This document shows, in pieces, positions 8,789 to 15,273 of a DNA stretch of 31,978 bases. Position numbers and translations under genes: made by a program. Within the stretch, counting starts at the first letter, position 1. Every line of letters starts with the position of its first letter. The DNA is from an uncultured Bacilli bacterium (GTDB lineage: Bacteria; Bacillota_I; Bacilli_A; RF39; UBA660), in the NCBI GenBank assembly GCA_934086145.1, contig CAKOHV010000023.1, positions 1-31,978 on the forward strand. The letters run 5' to 3'. The notes below the pieces were generated by a model. That model searched no databases. It was not told the DNA's origin and saw only the letters and a list, made by a program, of their open reading frames with translations.

Positions 8789-9043
8789 TTATTTTACGAT
8801 TTCATTTAATTGATCATAAATTTGATCTGGGATATTTATTTCTAAAATACGATCTAATATTTTAGTTTGTTGAGCTTTTTTGATAACCTCTGGATCTTTT
8901 TTTAAGTAAGCGCCTCTTCCATTGGCTTTTCCTATTAAATCAACGATTACTTCCCCATCTTTATTTCTTACGACACGAAGTAAATCTTTTTTTAATGTTT
9001 TTTCTTTTGTGACAACACAAGTGCGTTCAGGCATTTTTTTCAT
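8789..9043 (-). CDS. ylxR: YlxR/RnpM-type RNA-binding protein
   Basis: This 84-residue basic protein has the YlxR features: PERTCVVTKEKTLKKDLLRVVR at residues 4-25, strands with GEVIVD, and the GRGAYL motif near residues 43-48. It usually lies between nusA and infB, as here. In Bacillus subtilis the protein is reported to bind and modulate the RNase P RNA. The ATG at 9043 has AGGAGG eight bases upstream; an internal ATG at 9034 lacks this spacing. The ylxQ gene that normally follows in Bacilli is absent. Confidence 0.92.
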   Translation of the reverse strand: MKKMPERTCVVTKEKTLKKDLLRVVRNKDGEVIVDLIGKANGRGAYLKKDPEVIKKAQQTKILDRILEINIPDQIYDQLNEIVK

Positions 9044-9058
9044 TGGGAAGCCTCCTTT

Positions 9059-10210
9059 TTAGTTGTTTCCTTCGGCATTAACTTGGTTTAAAGTTTTGAC
9101 TTCTATTTTATACTTAGTTAATTTAGAAGCTAATTTGATATTAATTCCTTTTTTACCTATAGCAAGTGACAAATTATCATCATCAACGATAGCTAGAGCT
9201 TCTTTTTTCATTGGATCAAGGATATTAACAATGGCGTTCTTAGCAGGACTTAAGGCATTCTTAATGTATTCTGCTGGGTCAGTACTATAAAGGATTAAAT
9301 CAACTTTTTCACCATTTAGTTCTCTTAAGATTGAACCAATACGAGAACCTTTTTCACCAATACATGAACCAATAGCATCAATTTTTGGATCGGTTGATTC
9401 GATAGCAACTTTGCTTCTTTGACCAGCTTCACGAGCTACAGCATGTAAAACCAATGTTCCGTCAGCTAATTCTGGGATTTCAGATTCAAATAATCTTTTA
9501 ACGAAGCCATAGTGTTTTCTTGATAAAAGAATTAATGGTCCTTTAGTATTAGCTTCAACTTTGGTTACATAGACGCGAATACTAGAACCCATTTTTAAAT
9601 TTTCACCTGGAATGATTTCTGATTTAGGTAGAATACCTCTTGTTCGACCAAGTTCAACATAGTAGTTACGAGCATCTTCCATAGCTAAGCTACCTACTAA
9701 CATTTCATCTTGTTTATCTGCAAATTCATCAATAATAGAATTTTTTTCAGCTTCTCTAATTTTTTGCGTTAAAACTTGTTTAGCAGTACCGGCAGCAACA
9801 CGACCAAAGTCTTTTGGAGTTACTTCTTTTTCAATAGTTTCACCAACTTCGATATCTGGTACCATTTCGCGAGCATCTTCTAATAAAATTTGCGCATCAA
9901 GATTAATTGCTGGTGGTACGTCTACTTCATTTCCTTCTTCATCTATTGTAACATCGCCTTCATCAATTTCATCAACAACGACGTAATAAGATATAACCTT
10001 TATTTCGCCGGTTTCTCTGTTAATATTAATCTTAACATTTGTTTTGGAATCAAAGTTTTTCTTATAAGCTGTAGCTAAAGCTTGCTCCATTCCATCAAAA
10101 ATGATGTCTTTGCTAATTCCTTTTTCTTTTGATATAACATTAACTGCTTTAATAAATTCTTGTGGGTCCATATGACCTGTTTCTTCTACTGTTTGTTTTC
10201 TTCTTGGCAT
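9059..10210 (-). CDS. nusA: Transcription termination/antitermination protein NusA
   Basis: NusA binds RNA polymerase and nascent RNA and affects pausing, termination and antitermination. The 383-residue protein has the N-terminal polymerase-binding domain (about 15-140, with GISKDIIFDGMEQALATAYKK), an S1 domain (about 145-215), and two KH domains including IGSCIGEKGSRIGSILRELNGEKVD and the later LAIGKKGINIKLA. It lacks the extra C-terminal acidic repeats of E. coli NusA, as usual in Bacillota. The start at 10210 follows AAGGAGAT and lies one base after the rimP stop. Confidence 0.97.
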   Translation of the reverse strand: MPRRKQTVEETGHMDPQEFIKAVNVISKEKGISKDIIFDGMEQALATAYKKNFDSKTNVKININRETGEIKVISYYVVVDEIDEGDVTIDEEGNEVDVPPAINLDAQILLEDAREMVPDIEVGETIEKEVTPKDFGRVAAGTAKQVLTQKIREAEKNSIIDEFADKQDEMLVGSLAMEDARNYYVELGRTRGILPKSEIIPGENLKMGSSIRVYVTKVEANTKGPLILLSRKHYGFVKRLFESEIPELADGTLVLHAVAREAGQRSKVAIESTDPKIDAIGSCIGEKGSRIGSILRELNGEKVDLILYSTDPAEYIKNALSPAKNAIVNILDPMKKEALAIVDDDNLSLAIGKKGINIKLASKLTKYKIEVKTLNQVNAEGNN

Positions 10211-10211
10211 C

Positions 10212-10469
10212 TTACATATCTCCTTTTTCTTTACTAGTAATGTCTAAAATATAAGAATCATCAATCAAGTTAAGCTCATCTATTATAGGATTTATAATAT
10301 TGGTAGCTTCGACGATCGTGTCTAAGTCAAGGCCATTGGCATTGTCTAACTCAATCCTTAAGAAATTATAGTTTCCTTCTTCTTCATAAGTAACTGATTC
10401 AACACTAATATTCATATCTTGCATGGGCTTTAAAATTGCTTGTCTAATTCTTTCTAAAATTATGTTCAT
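10212..10469 (-). CDS. rimP: Ribosome maturation factor RimP, N-terminal domain only
   Basis: RimP helps 30S maturation. The 85-residue product matches the N-terminal alpha/beta domain of RimP: MNISVESVTYEEEGNYNFLRIELD, then DLDTIVEATNIINPIID and SYILDITS. Family members are usually about 150 residues, with a C-terminal SH3-like domain after a 'SYxLEVSSPG' segment. Here the protein ends right at that point (DITSKEKGDM) and nusA starts one base later, so no C-terminal coding sequence remains. The start has GAGGTGA upstream and the gene keeps its place as first gene of the nusA operon, which supports the identification despite the truncation. Either the N-domain suffices in this lineage or the protein is degenerating. 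Confidence 0.8.
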   Translation of the reverse strand: MNIILERIRQAILKPMQDMNISVESVTYEEEGNYNFLRIELDNANGLDLDTIVEATNIINPIIDELNLIDDSYILDITSKEKGDM

Positions 10470-10500
10470 GACTCACCTCTCATCACATATAATTAATAAT

Positions 10501-10525
10501 AAAAGTGGGATCTTCGAGCCCACTT
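10501..10525 (-). promoter_or_regulatory. Leader hairpin of the rimP-nusA operon (possible attenuator)
   Basis: AAGTGGG (10503-10509) and CCCACTT (10519-10525) form a perfect 7-bp stem with a 9-base loop. On the minus strand it is followed by TT and then ATTATTAATT, a weak U-rich tract. It lies between the operon promoter and the rimP ribosome-binding site. It may attenuate transcription or stabilise the mRNA. NusA itself could act on such a site, but that is speculation. Confidence 0.5.
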
Positions 10526-10539
10526 AAATCTGTAACTTG

Positions 10540-10568
10540 ATTATAACAATAAAATAAAAATTATGCAA
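10540..10568 (-). promoter_or_regulatory. Sigma-A promoter of the rimP-nusA-infB operon
   Basis: The minus strand has TTGCAT (10563-10568), a 17-base spacer and a perfect TATAAT (10540-10545). Transcription would start near 10533, giving a leader of about 64 bases that includes the hairpin at 10503-10525. Confidence 0.85.
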
Positions 10569-10611
10569 CTTTTTAATTAATGACTTTTTAATTAATAACT
10601 TTTTAATTGTT
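10567..10611. repeat. Three tandem 15-bp AT-rich repeats in the divergent promoter region
   Basis: The unit (A/G)ACTTTTTAATTAAT occurs at 10567-10581 and 10582-10596, with a third copy diverging in its last bases at 10597-10611. The array abuts the -35 box of the nusA operon and lies 59 bp upstream of the divergent serine hydrolase gene. It could act as an UP-element-like A-tract array, as repeated regulator sites, or be simple slippage. Confidence 0.7.
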
Positions 10612-10669
10612 TAATATCATAAAATATAGTATTATTATAATTATGAGTATAGTATAAGGATTTGGTATT

Positions 10670-11692
10670 ATGGAACTTAAAAAAAGCAATTTAATTATGA
10701 TATTGGCTAATTTGATAATCTGTATAAGTTCGATAATAATAGCTAAAAATATTATAAAGCCATCTTATGCTAATAGCAGTGATGATACAAAATTAGCATT
10801 TAACGAACAAAAATTAGAAAATAAATTTGATGTTAGTGATTTTAGTGGAACAGATATAAAGAATATTGATATTGTAAATAAAGAGTATATACCAAATCAG
10901 TTAATGGTTTTAGATAGTCAATTTAAAATAAATGAAGACACTTTAAATAAGTTTTATAAAATAGTTAATAGTTATGGTGCTGGGACTTCTTTTTATATTG
11001 TTAGTTTAACAGATGGTATGAGCATAGGATATAATGTTGATAAAGCATTTGAAACAGCTAGTTCAATCAAGGCACCTTATGCATTATATATTTATAAAGA
11101 AATTGCTAAAGGAAACATTGATGGAAATAGCAAAATAGCTTATCAACCACAGTATTATAATAAAGGAACAGGAATTATAAAAAATAGTGATTTTGGAACC
11201 GAATATACAATCAAACAATTAGTTTATTATTCTCTAACAGAATCAGATAATATAGCACATCAAATGTTACATAAAAATTTTGGCGTTAAAGGTTATAATG
11301 ATATGTTAAGTTCTTTAGGATGTAAACAGCTATATTTAACAAGTGGTAATCCTTGGGGATTTACTTCTGCTAGAAGTGCAGCATTAGTATGGCAAGATAT
11401 TTTTAATTTTAGTTTAAATGATGAGACAGGTATTGAATTTTTAAATATTTTAAGTAATGGTAAATATAATTATTTTAAAGAAGTAATGCCTTCAATACCT
11501 AGTGCTAGTAAAACTGGTTTTGCTTCAAAAGATGTTGTAGAAACAGGAATTGTCTTTGATAAAACACCTTATATTGGAATTGCTATTGCTAATAAAGGCG
11601 GTAATATTGGAGCTTATACGGAAGTTTTAAAATTAGTAAGTGTAATGAATGAAATAATGAATGAGTATAACACATATAAAGAAATTGCTTAA
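10670..11692 (+). CDS. Membrane-anchored beta-lactamase-fold serine hydrolase
   Basis: The 340-residue protein has an N-terminal membrane segment (about 8-29) and then an extracytoplasmic penicillin-recognising domain. Three catalytic motifs are visible: SSIK at 131-134 (SxxK), SDN at 192-194 and KTG at 281-283. The segments around them (ETASSIKAPYALYIYKE, YSLTESDNIAHQML) match the class A beta-lactamase family. The omega-loop ExxLN motif carrying the deacylating glutamate is not seen between SDN and KTG; that region reads SGNPWGFTSARSAALVW. It is therefore more likely a peptidoglycan carboxypeptidase or other acyl enzyme than a true beta-lactamase. The gene is transcribed alone, divergent from the nusA operon, and ends in a terminator. 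No clear Shine-Dalgarno precedes the ATG (AAGGATTTGGT at best). Confidence 0.8.
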   Translation: MELKKSNLIMILANLIICISSIIIAKNIIKPSYANSSDDTKLAFNEQKLENKFDVSDFSGTDIKNIDIVNKEYIPNQLMVLDSQFKINEDTLNKFYKIVNSYGAGTSFYIVSLTDGMSIGYNVDKAFETASSIKAPYALYIYKEIAKGNIDGNSKIAYQPQYYNKGTGIIKNSDFGTEYTIKQLVYYSLTESDNIAHQMLHKNFGVKGYNDMLSSLGCKQLYLTSGNPWGFTSARSAALVWQDIFNFSLNDETGIEFLNILSNGKYNYFKEVMPSIPSASKTGFASKDVVETGIVFDKTPYIGIAIANKGGNIGAYTEVLKLVSVMNEIMNEYNTYKEIA

Positions 11693-11708
11693 TGATAAGC
11701 AATTTTTT
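11682..11708. terminator. Terminator of the serine hydrolase gene, overlapping its stop
   Basis: AAATTGCTTA (11682-11691), loop ATGA and TAAGCAATTT (11696-11705) form a perfect 10-bp stem followed by TTTATTTT on the plus strand. It lies between convergent genes and may also serve the minus-strand operon ending at 11707. Confidence 0.88.
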
Positions 11709-12225
11709 ATTTTATAAAACCATTTTGAACTACTTTTACTTCATTAACAACTACAAAAGCTTTGGGGTCGATAGAAAAAAGTAACTTTTTTAAATTAGTT
11801 AGGTAACGGCTATTTAAAGTTATAAGTAAAATTGTATTTTGTGTTTCTGTATTAAGTGCATTAGTTGTATTAATAATAGAAACTCCATACCCCTCTTCTC
11901 TTATTTTGGCAATATTCTCGGGTGTAGCTTTGCTTGTTATTATTTCAGCACTTATTAAGTAATTGATATAGTTTGTTGATAAATAAGTACCTAAAATAGT
12001 TCCAACAGAATATCCACTAGCATATGATATAACAATAAAAAAATTAGTCATTTCAGTATTTAAAGCTTCTCTAACAACCATAAACCATATTGATATTTCA
12101 AAGAAGGCTATAAAACCAGCAGTAAATGTTTTACCTTTTACAGAATAAATGGTTCTAACAGTTCCTAGAGTCACATCAATAATGCGGGCAAAGAATATTT
12201 TAATACACAAAATGACTAAATCCAT
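11707..12225 (-). CDS. UPF0316 (DUF5698/DUF2179) membrane protein
   Basis: The 172-residue protein matches the UPF0316 family (YebE of Bacillus). Three membrane segments lie at about 3-25, 36-53 and 61-81, with the family motif DVTLGTVRTIYSVKGKT between the first and second. A cytoplasmic DUF2179-type domain follows at about 95-165 (TPENIAKIREEGYGVSIINTT ... DPKAFVVVNEV). DUF2179 domains are thought to be ligand-sensing; the family's function is not established. The start has GAGGTTGAT upstream, which overlaps the end of the zinc-ribbon gene four bases away, so the two genes are probably co-transcribed with trmL. Confidence 0.85.
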   Translation of the reverse strand: MDLVILCIKIFFARIIDVTLGTVRTIYSVKGKTFTAGFIAFFEISIWFMVVREALNTEMTNFFIVISYASGYSVGTILGTYLSTNYINYLISAEIITSKATPENIAKIREEGYGVSIINTTNALNTETQNTILLITLNSRYLTNLKKLLFSIDPKAFVVVNEVKVVQNGFIK

Positions 12226-12229
12226 AAAA

Positions 12230-12487
12230 TCAACCTCGCGATAAAGCTACTATTAATAGTATAACCACAACGGCAACGATTAATACAATCATTTTTCCTA
12301 AACGATCGTCAGGATTATAGGCTTTTTCTTTTTTATAAAGAGCGGTATCCTTATTTCGATATTCATTCCAACGAGGATCAAGCATTTCACGCATTTGTTT
12401 TTGTTGATCCATTGGAATCATTCGGCCACAGCCGGGGCAAACTCCACCTTTCGTTGGCAAGGCGGCACCACAATACTTACAATTCAC
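12230..12487 (-). CDS. Small zinc-ribbon membrane protein
   Basis: The 85-residue product starts (M)NCKYCGAALPTKGGVCPGCG, giving two CxxC pairs that should bind one zinc ion. A charged linker of about 35 residues follows, and one membrane segment lies near the C-terminus (LGKMIVLIVAVVVILLIVAL). It would sit in the membrane with the zinc ribbon in the cytoplasm. I chose GTG at 12487 because AGGTGAT ends four bases before it. A GTG at 12496 in the same frame would put that Shine-Dalgarno inside the gene. It lies between trmL and the UPF0316 gene. The function is unknown; zinc ribbons fused to membrane anchors are common in Bacillota. Confidence 0.75.
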   Translation of the reverse strand: MNCKYCGAALPTKGGVCPGCGRMIPMDQQKQMREMLDPRWNEYRNKDTALYKKEKAYNPDDRLGKMIVLIVAVVVILLIVALSRG

Positions 12488-12533
12488 TATTATCACCTAA
12501 GGTAATTTTACCATGAATATTCTTTTTTGACTA

Positions 12534-13067
12534 TTAATCTTGATAATCTTCAATAAAATGATTACCTTTATGACCTTCATTAGTTGGTTCTTCTCTTAAT
12601 AGGTCATTAAAGTTTTGTTGACGCAAAGCTTCATAAACCATAATGGCAACGGTATTAGATAAGTTTAAAGCACGGACATTAGCTGTCATAGGCATACGCA
12701 TACAATTATCTAAATGGGGTTTTAAAATTTCACGAGGAATTCCGGTTGATTCTTTACCAAAAACAAAATAAATATTTTCATCAGAATCACTATAATCAAA
12801 AGACGTATGAGGTTTGTGACCATATCTAGTTAAAAAATAAAAAGTTCCTTTAGAAGCATTCTTCTGCATAAAATCGTCCCAATTTTCATAAACTGTATAA
12901 TCACAATGATCAATATAATTAACCCCACTACGACGAATATATTTTTCATCTAAAGAAAAACCTAAAGGTTTTATTAAATGTAATTTAGTATTAGTCGCAA
13001 CACAAGTTCGCATTATATTACCTGTATTACCTGGTATTTCCGGTTCAAATAAAACAACATTAATCAT
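12534..13067 (-). CDS. trmL: tRNA (cytidine/uridine(34)-2'-O)-methyltransferase
   Basis: TrmL is a SPOUT-class enzyme that 2'-O-methylates the wobble base of certain tRNA-Leu isoacceptors. The 177-residue protein shows the knot motifs: INVVLFEPEIPGNTGNIMRTC at the N-terminus, YFVFGKESTGIP in the middle and MRMPMTANVRALNLSNTVAI near residue 135. The ATG at 13067 has GGAGG eight bases upstream. The open frame continues upstream to 13118, but that part overlaps a hairpin and is not protein-like. The leader is unusual and contains a probable mobile-element remnant. The zinc-ribbon and UPF0316 genes follow in the same direction. Confidence 0.94.
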   Translation of the reverse strand: MINVVLFEPEIPGNTGNIMRTCVATNTKLHLIKPLGFSLDEKYIRRSGVNYIDHCDYTVYENWDDFMQKNASKGTFYFLTRYGHKPHTSFDYSDSDENIYFVFGKESTGIPREILKPHLDNCMRMPMTANVRALNLSNTVAIMVYEALRQQNFNDLLREEPTNEGHKGNHFIEDYQD

Positions 13068-13089
13068 AATAAATCCTCCATGAACAAAA

Positions 13090-13198
13090 GACAAATAAAT
13101 TTGCCCTTGAAATCTCACGATTTCAAATTTCTACTTCACAGACACTCTACTGAGTCTTCTCCATAGACTTAAAATCCGATAGTCGCTACCGTACATAC
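13090..13198 (-). mobile_element. Decayed IS200/IS605-type right end with tnpB tail (candidate)
   Basis: On the minus strand a short reading frame ends RRLSRVSVK followed by TAG, and a neighbouring frame reads FKSMEKTQ. Both resemble, from memory, the C-terminal tails of TnpB proteins, which often end in SxKQE; here the CAG/CAA would be TAG. Directly downstream is a perfect 8-bp hairpin, TTGAAATC-GTGA-GATTTCAA (13107-13126), of the kind found at IS200/IS605 right ends. No transposase gene remains. The alternative is a structured leader RNA of trmL. The assignment rests on recollection of the family and needs a search. Confidence 0.35.
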
Positions 13199-13297
13199 TT
13201 TTTTATTTTTCTTTTTTTATTTAATTATTTCTTATTATTTTAGCTAGTTTTTCTATATACACTTTTCCCCCAACTAGTTTTTAATAATACGGTCTTT

Positions 13298-13326
13298 ATC
13301 ATACAATATTGTTGTTCATATAGCAA
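13298..13326 (-). promoter_or_regulatory. Sigma-A promoter upstream of trmL
   Basis: The minus strand has TTGCTA (13321-13326), a 17-base spacer and TATGAT (13298-13303). It would give a leader of over 200 bases running through the mobile-element-like remnant to trmL. Confidence 0.6.
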
Positions 13327-13410
13327 TATATTTTTACACAATTTTTAATTATTTTTTTGTAATAGATGAACTTTCCTATAAGATTTAAAATCCCCCAAAA
13401 AAGCTTTAAA

Positions 13411-13449
13411 ATGACTTGTCCTAAATGTGGGAGAGACAATGCAATATAA
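13411..13449 (+). pseudogene. Zinc-ribbon gene fragment
   Basis: ATG followed by twelve codons reads MTCPKCGRDNAI and then TAA. CPKCG is a typical first half of a zinc ribbon. There is no Shine-Dalgarno, no second CxxC pair, and a terminator follows immediately. It may be the remains of a gene like the intact zinc-ribbon gene at 12230-12487, or chance. Confidence 0.3.
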
Positions 13450-13481
13450 AAATGATAATGAATAATCACTATCACTTTTTT
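13448..13481. terminator. Bidirectional terminator-like hairpin
   Basis: TGATAATGA (13453-13461), loop ATAA and TCACTATCA (13466-13474) form a 9-bp stem, with one G-U pair on the minus strand and one A-C mismatch on the plus strand. Five A precede it and six T follow it, so it can act in both directions. Confidence 0.55.
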
Positions 13482-13485
13482 GCAT

Positions 13486-13512
13486 GAGTAGATTTATTTA
13501 CCTACTCTTTTT
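13486..13512 (+). terminator. Terminator-like hairpin, plus strand
   Basis: GAGTAG and CTACTC form a 6-bp stem with a 10-base loop, followed by TTTTT. No intact plus-strand gene precedes it, so it probably belonged to a lost gene such as the fragment at 13411. Confidence 0.5.
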
Positions 13513-13548
13513 GTGTTTATCTACTTAAAACGTTTTTTTCTAATATAC

Positions 13549-13568
13549 AAAAAAAGCCTTATGGCTTT
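13549..13568 (-). terminator. Terminator of the thioredoxin-fold gene
   Basis: On the minus strand AAAGCC, loop ATAA and GGCTTT form a 6-bp stem followed by four more T. It overlaps the stop codon of the gene at 13567. Confidence 0.8.
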
Positions 13569-14118
13569 ATTCTTTTGATACTTTATTGACATCTAAAAAT
13601 TTTTGAAAATCATTTACTGTCATTAATTCGCCATCAACTGGCTTTATTATACCACTTTTTGATACTTTTCCATCTTTAAAATAAACAATTGTTGGAATTT
13701 CAGTTATCTTGTTTTCTTTTAAAGATAAAGAATCATTTATTTCATCTAAATAATTTTTGTCATTTATAACATCTGTAACATTTAAATAGTATATAGAATC
13801 ATTTAATTTATATTCTTTGATTAAATCTTTGACCTCTTTTTCCATATTATATACTTTTTCATCACCAGTATAACTTACAAATACAAAATACGAATCAGGT
13901 ACCTCTTGAAACACATCTTTAGCTTCGTTTAAATCTTTTATTTCCATCGAAATGACATTATTTTTTACTAAGTAAGATTGGGCAACTTTATTAGCCTCAT
14001 ATACTCTATACCAAGAAAAACCATACCAAGTCAATAAAATAACTACTACAACTATTATTCCAGCTATCCAGTAATTTTTAGTTGGAATGTACTTCTCATT
14101 TTTTTTAACATTAGCCAT
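13567..14118 (-). CDS. Membrane-anchored thioredoxin-fold protein without CxxC
   Basis: The 183-residue protein has a short basic N-terminus, one membrane segment at about 16-36 (YWIAGIIVVVVILLTWYGF) and an extracytoplasmic thioredoxin-like domain. The domain shows the strand YFVFVSYTGDEKVYNMEKEV at about 77-96, where thioredoxins carry WCxxC, and the cis-proline segment EIPTIVYFKDGK near residues 141-152. The two active-site cysteines are missing (TGDEKVY instead), so it cannot act as a dithiol oxidoreductase. It may bind substrates or partners, like bacteriocin accessory proteins and other inactive thioredoxin homologues. I chose the ATG at 14118 because AAAGG lies nearby and the upstream extension lies over the promoter spacing. 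It is transcribed alone. Confidence 0.75.
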   Translation of the reverse strand: MANVKKNEKYIPTKNYWIAGIIVVVVILLTWYGFSWYRVYEANKVAQSYLVKNNVISMEIKDLNEAKDVFQEVPDSYFVFVSYTGDEKVYNMEKEVKDLIKEYKLNDSIYYLNVTDVINDKNYLDEINDSLSLKENKITEIPTIVYFKDGKVSKSGIIKPVDGELMTVNDFQKFLDVNKVSKE

Positions 14119-14144
14119 AGCATCATACCTTTCTATATGCCTAT

Positions 14145-14173
14145 ATTTTATCATACATTAATAATTAATGCAA
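14145..14173 (-). promoter_or_regulatory. Sigma-A promoter of the thioredoxin-fold gene
   Basis: The minus strand has TTGCAT (14168-14173), a 17-base spacer ending in TGA (extended -10) and TAAAAT (14145-14150). Confidence 0.75.
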
Positions 14174-14272
14174 AAGATTAATAGATATGTTTTAATTTTA
14201 TTTTGGCCAATTAGGCTTTTTAATTAATCGCTTTTATGACTATTTCATAAGTTAATTTTAGGAGGAATGATT

Positions 14273-14671
14273 ATGTTTTTTGAAGATATAATTTTTGAAA
14301 ATAATTATAAAGATAAACAAGTCGAATTATATACTTGCAATGATGGATTTTGGTTAGGCAATATGTTTAAAAAAGAATATAAAGGATTTAAAAATTATAA
14401 ACCAACGAAAATTAGAGCAAAGAATGAAAAGGATGACCTATTACTTAGAATATATGAATTAGATTTTGCAATTAATGATTTATCTTTATACTTAGATTTA
14501 CATTGTGATGATTTAGATGTTTATAAAATTTTTAGAAGCTATGTTAATGAATATAATAAATTGATAGAAAAATATGAGATTGTTTATGGTCCACTAGAAT
14601 TGAATCAAAGTGAATATCAAAATTATGAATGGGCTAATGGTTTATGGCCTTTTGAAGGAGTTGATATTTAA
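14273..14671 (+). CDS. cotJB: Spore coat CotJA-CotJB fusion protein
   Basis: Residues 55-128 of this 132-residue protein match CotJB: LLLRIYELDFAINDLSLYLDLH, then VYKIFRSYVNEYNKLIEKYEIVYGPLEL, and a WANGLWPFEG end like the family's WPWE. Residues 16-45 (ELYTCNDGFWLGNMFKKEYKGFKNYKP) resemble the short CotJA protein, which has a 'GTLFPELYxPY' core. In Bacillus and Clostridium cotJA and cotJB are separate adjacent genes; here they appear as one frame. The ATG at 14273 has AGGAGG seven bases upstream, while the ATG at 14267 is too close to it. The stop overlaps the start of cotJC (TAATG). In Bacillus subtilis the cotJ operon is made in the mother cell during sporulation. Confidence 0.8.
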   Translation: MFFEDIIFENNYKDKQVELYTCNDGFWLGNMFKKEYKGFKNYKPTKIRAKNEKDDLLLRIYELDFAINDLSLYLDLHCDDLDVYKIFRSYVNEYNKLIEKYEIVYGPLELNQSEYQNYEWANGLWPFEGVDI

Positions 14672-15228
14672 TGTATAAGTATGTAAAAAAATTAAATTAT
14701 CCAATTAATATTAAGAAAAAAGATTTAAAAATGGCTAAGTATCTTATTACGCAATTAGGGGGACCAGCTGGAGAATTAGGAGCGGCTTTACGTTATTTTA
14801 GTCAAAAATTTTCAATGCCTGATGATAAGGGGAAGAGTTTGTTGAATGACATTGCATGTGAAGAACTTGGGCATTGCGAAATGATTGGCTCAATGTTTAG
14901 ACAACTGGTAAAAAACGCGACAATTGATGAATTAGAGAAAGCCGGTTTAGGTTCATATTTTACAGAACATGGCGAAGCAGTCTTCCCAATTGATGCAAAT
15001 GGTATTCCTTTTAATGCAGCAACATTTAATTCAACGGGTGATGTCTTTGCCAATTTGAGTGAAGATATGGCGGCGGAAGAAAAAGCTCGTGCTACTTATG
15101 AAAATTTAATCATGTTAACTAACGATGAAGATCTTATTCAACCACTTCTTTTCCTACGTCAAAGAGAGATTGTACATTTCAATCGTTTTAAAGAACTTTA
15201 TGATTACTATAAAAGAAAGATAAATTAA
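14671..15228 (+). CDS. cotJC: Spore coat protein CotJC, manganese catalase family
   Basis: The 185-residue protein belongs to the manganese catalase family found in spore coats. The ferritin-like four-helix bundle keeps the expected dimetal ligands: Glu35 in GGPAGELGAALRYF, Glu65 and His68 in CEELGHCEM, a glutamate near 136-137 in AAEEKARATYENL, and His169 in REIVHFNRF. These proteins can remove hydrogen peroxide, and they form a complex with CotJA and CotJB in the coat. It is shorter than free catalases, as usual for CotJC. The start overlaps the stop of the fusion gene by one base, so translation is coupled. A bidirectional terminator follows. Confidence 0.93.
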   Translation: MYKYVKKLNYPINIKKKDLKMAKYLITQLGGPAGELGAALRYFSQKFSMPDDKGKSLLNDIACEELGHCEMIGSMFRQLVKNATIDELEKAGLGSYFTEHGEAVFPIDANGIPFNAATFNSTGDVFANLSEDMAAEEKARATYENLIMLTNDEDLIQPLLFLRQREIVHFNRFKELYDYYKRKIN

Positions 15229-15273
15229 ATATAGAGAAAATTATTTTTCTTGCAAAACTTGGTTCAATTAAAA

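Larger units (their letters stand above)
13068..13566. other. Gene-poor 499-bp interval with promoter, leader, mobile-element scar and terminators
   Basis: The interval holds, from left to right, a decayed IS200/IS605-like end (13090-13198), a very AT-rich stretch, a minus-strand promoter (13298-13326), a 12-codon zinc-ribbon-like fragment (13411-13449) and three hairpins with T runs (13448-13481, 13486-13512, 13549-13568). No intact gene is seen. Confidence 0.7.

Noticed and set aside
14246..14254. CATAAGTTA resembling a sporulation sigma-E/sigma-K -10 box before the cotJ genes
   Set aside because: Transcription would begin inside the ribosome-binding site (about 14260-14265) and no matching -35 sequence is seen at the right distance.
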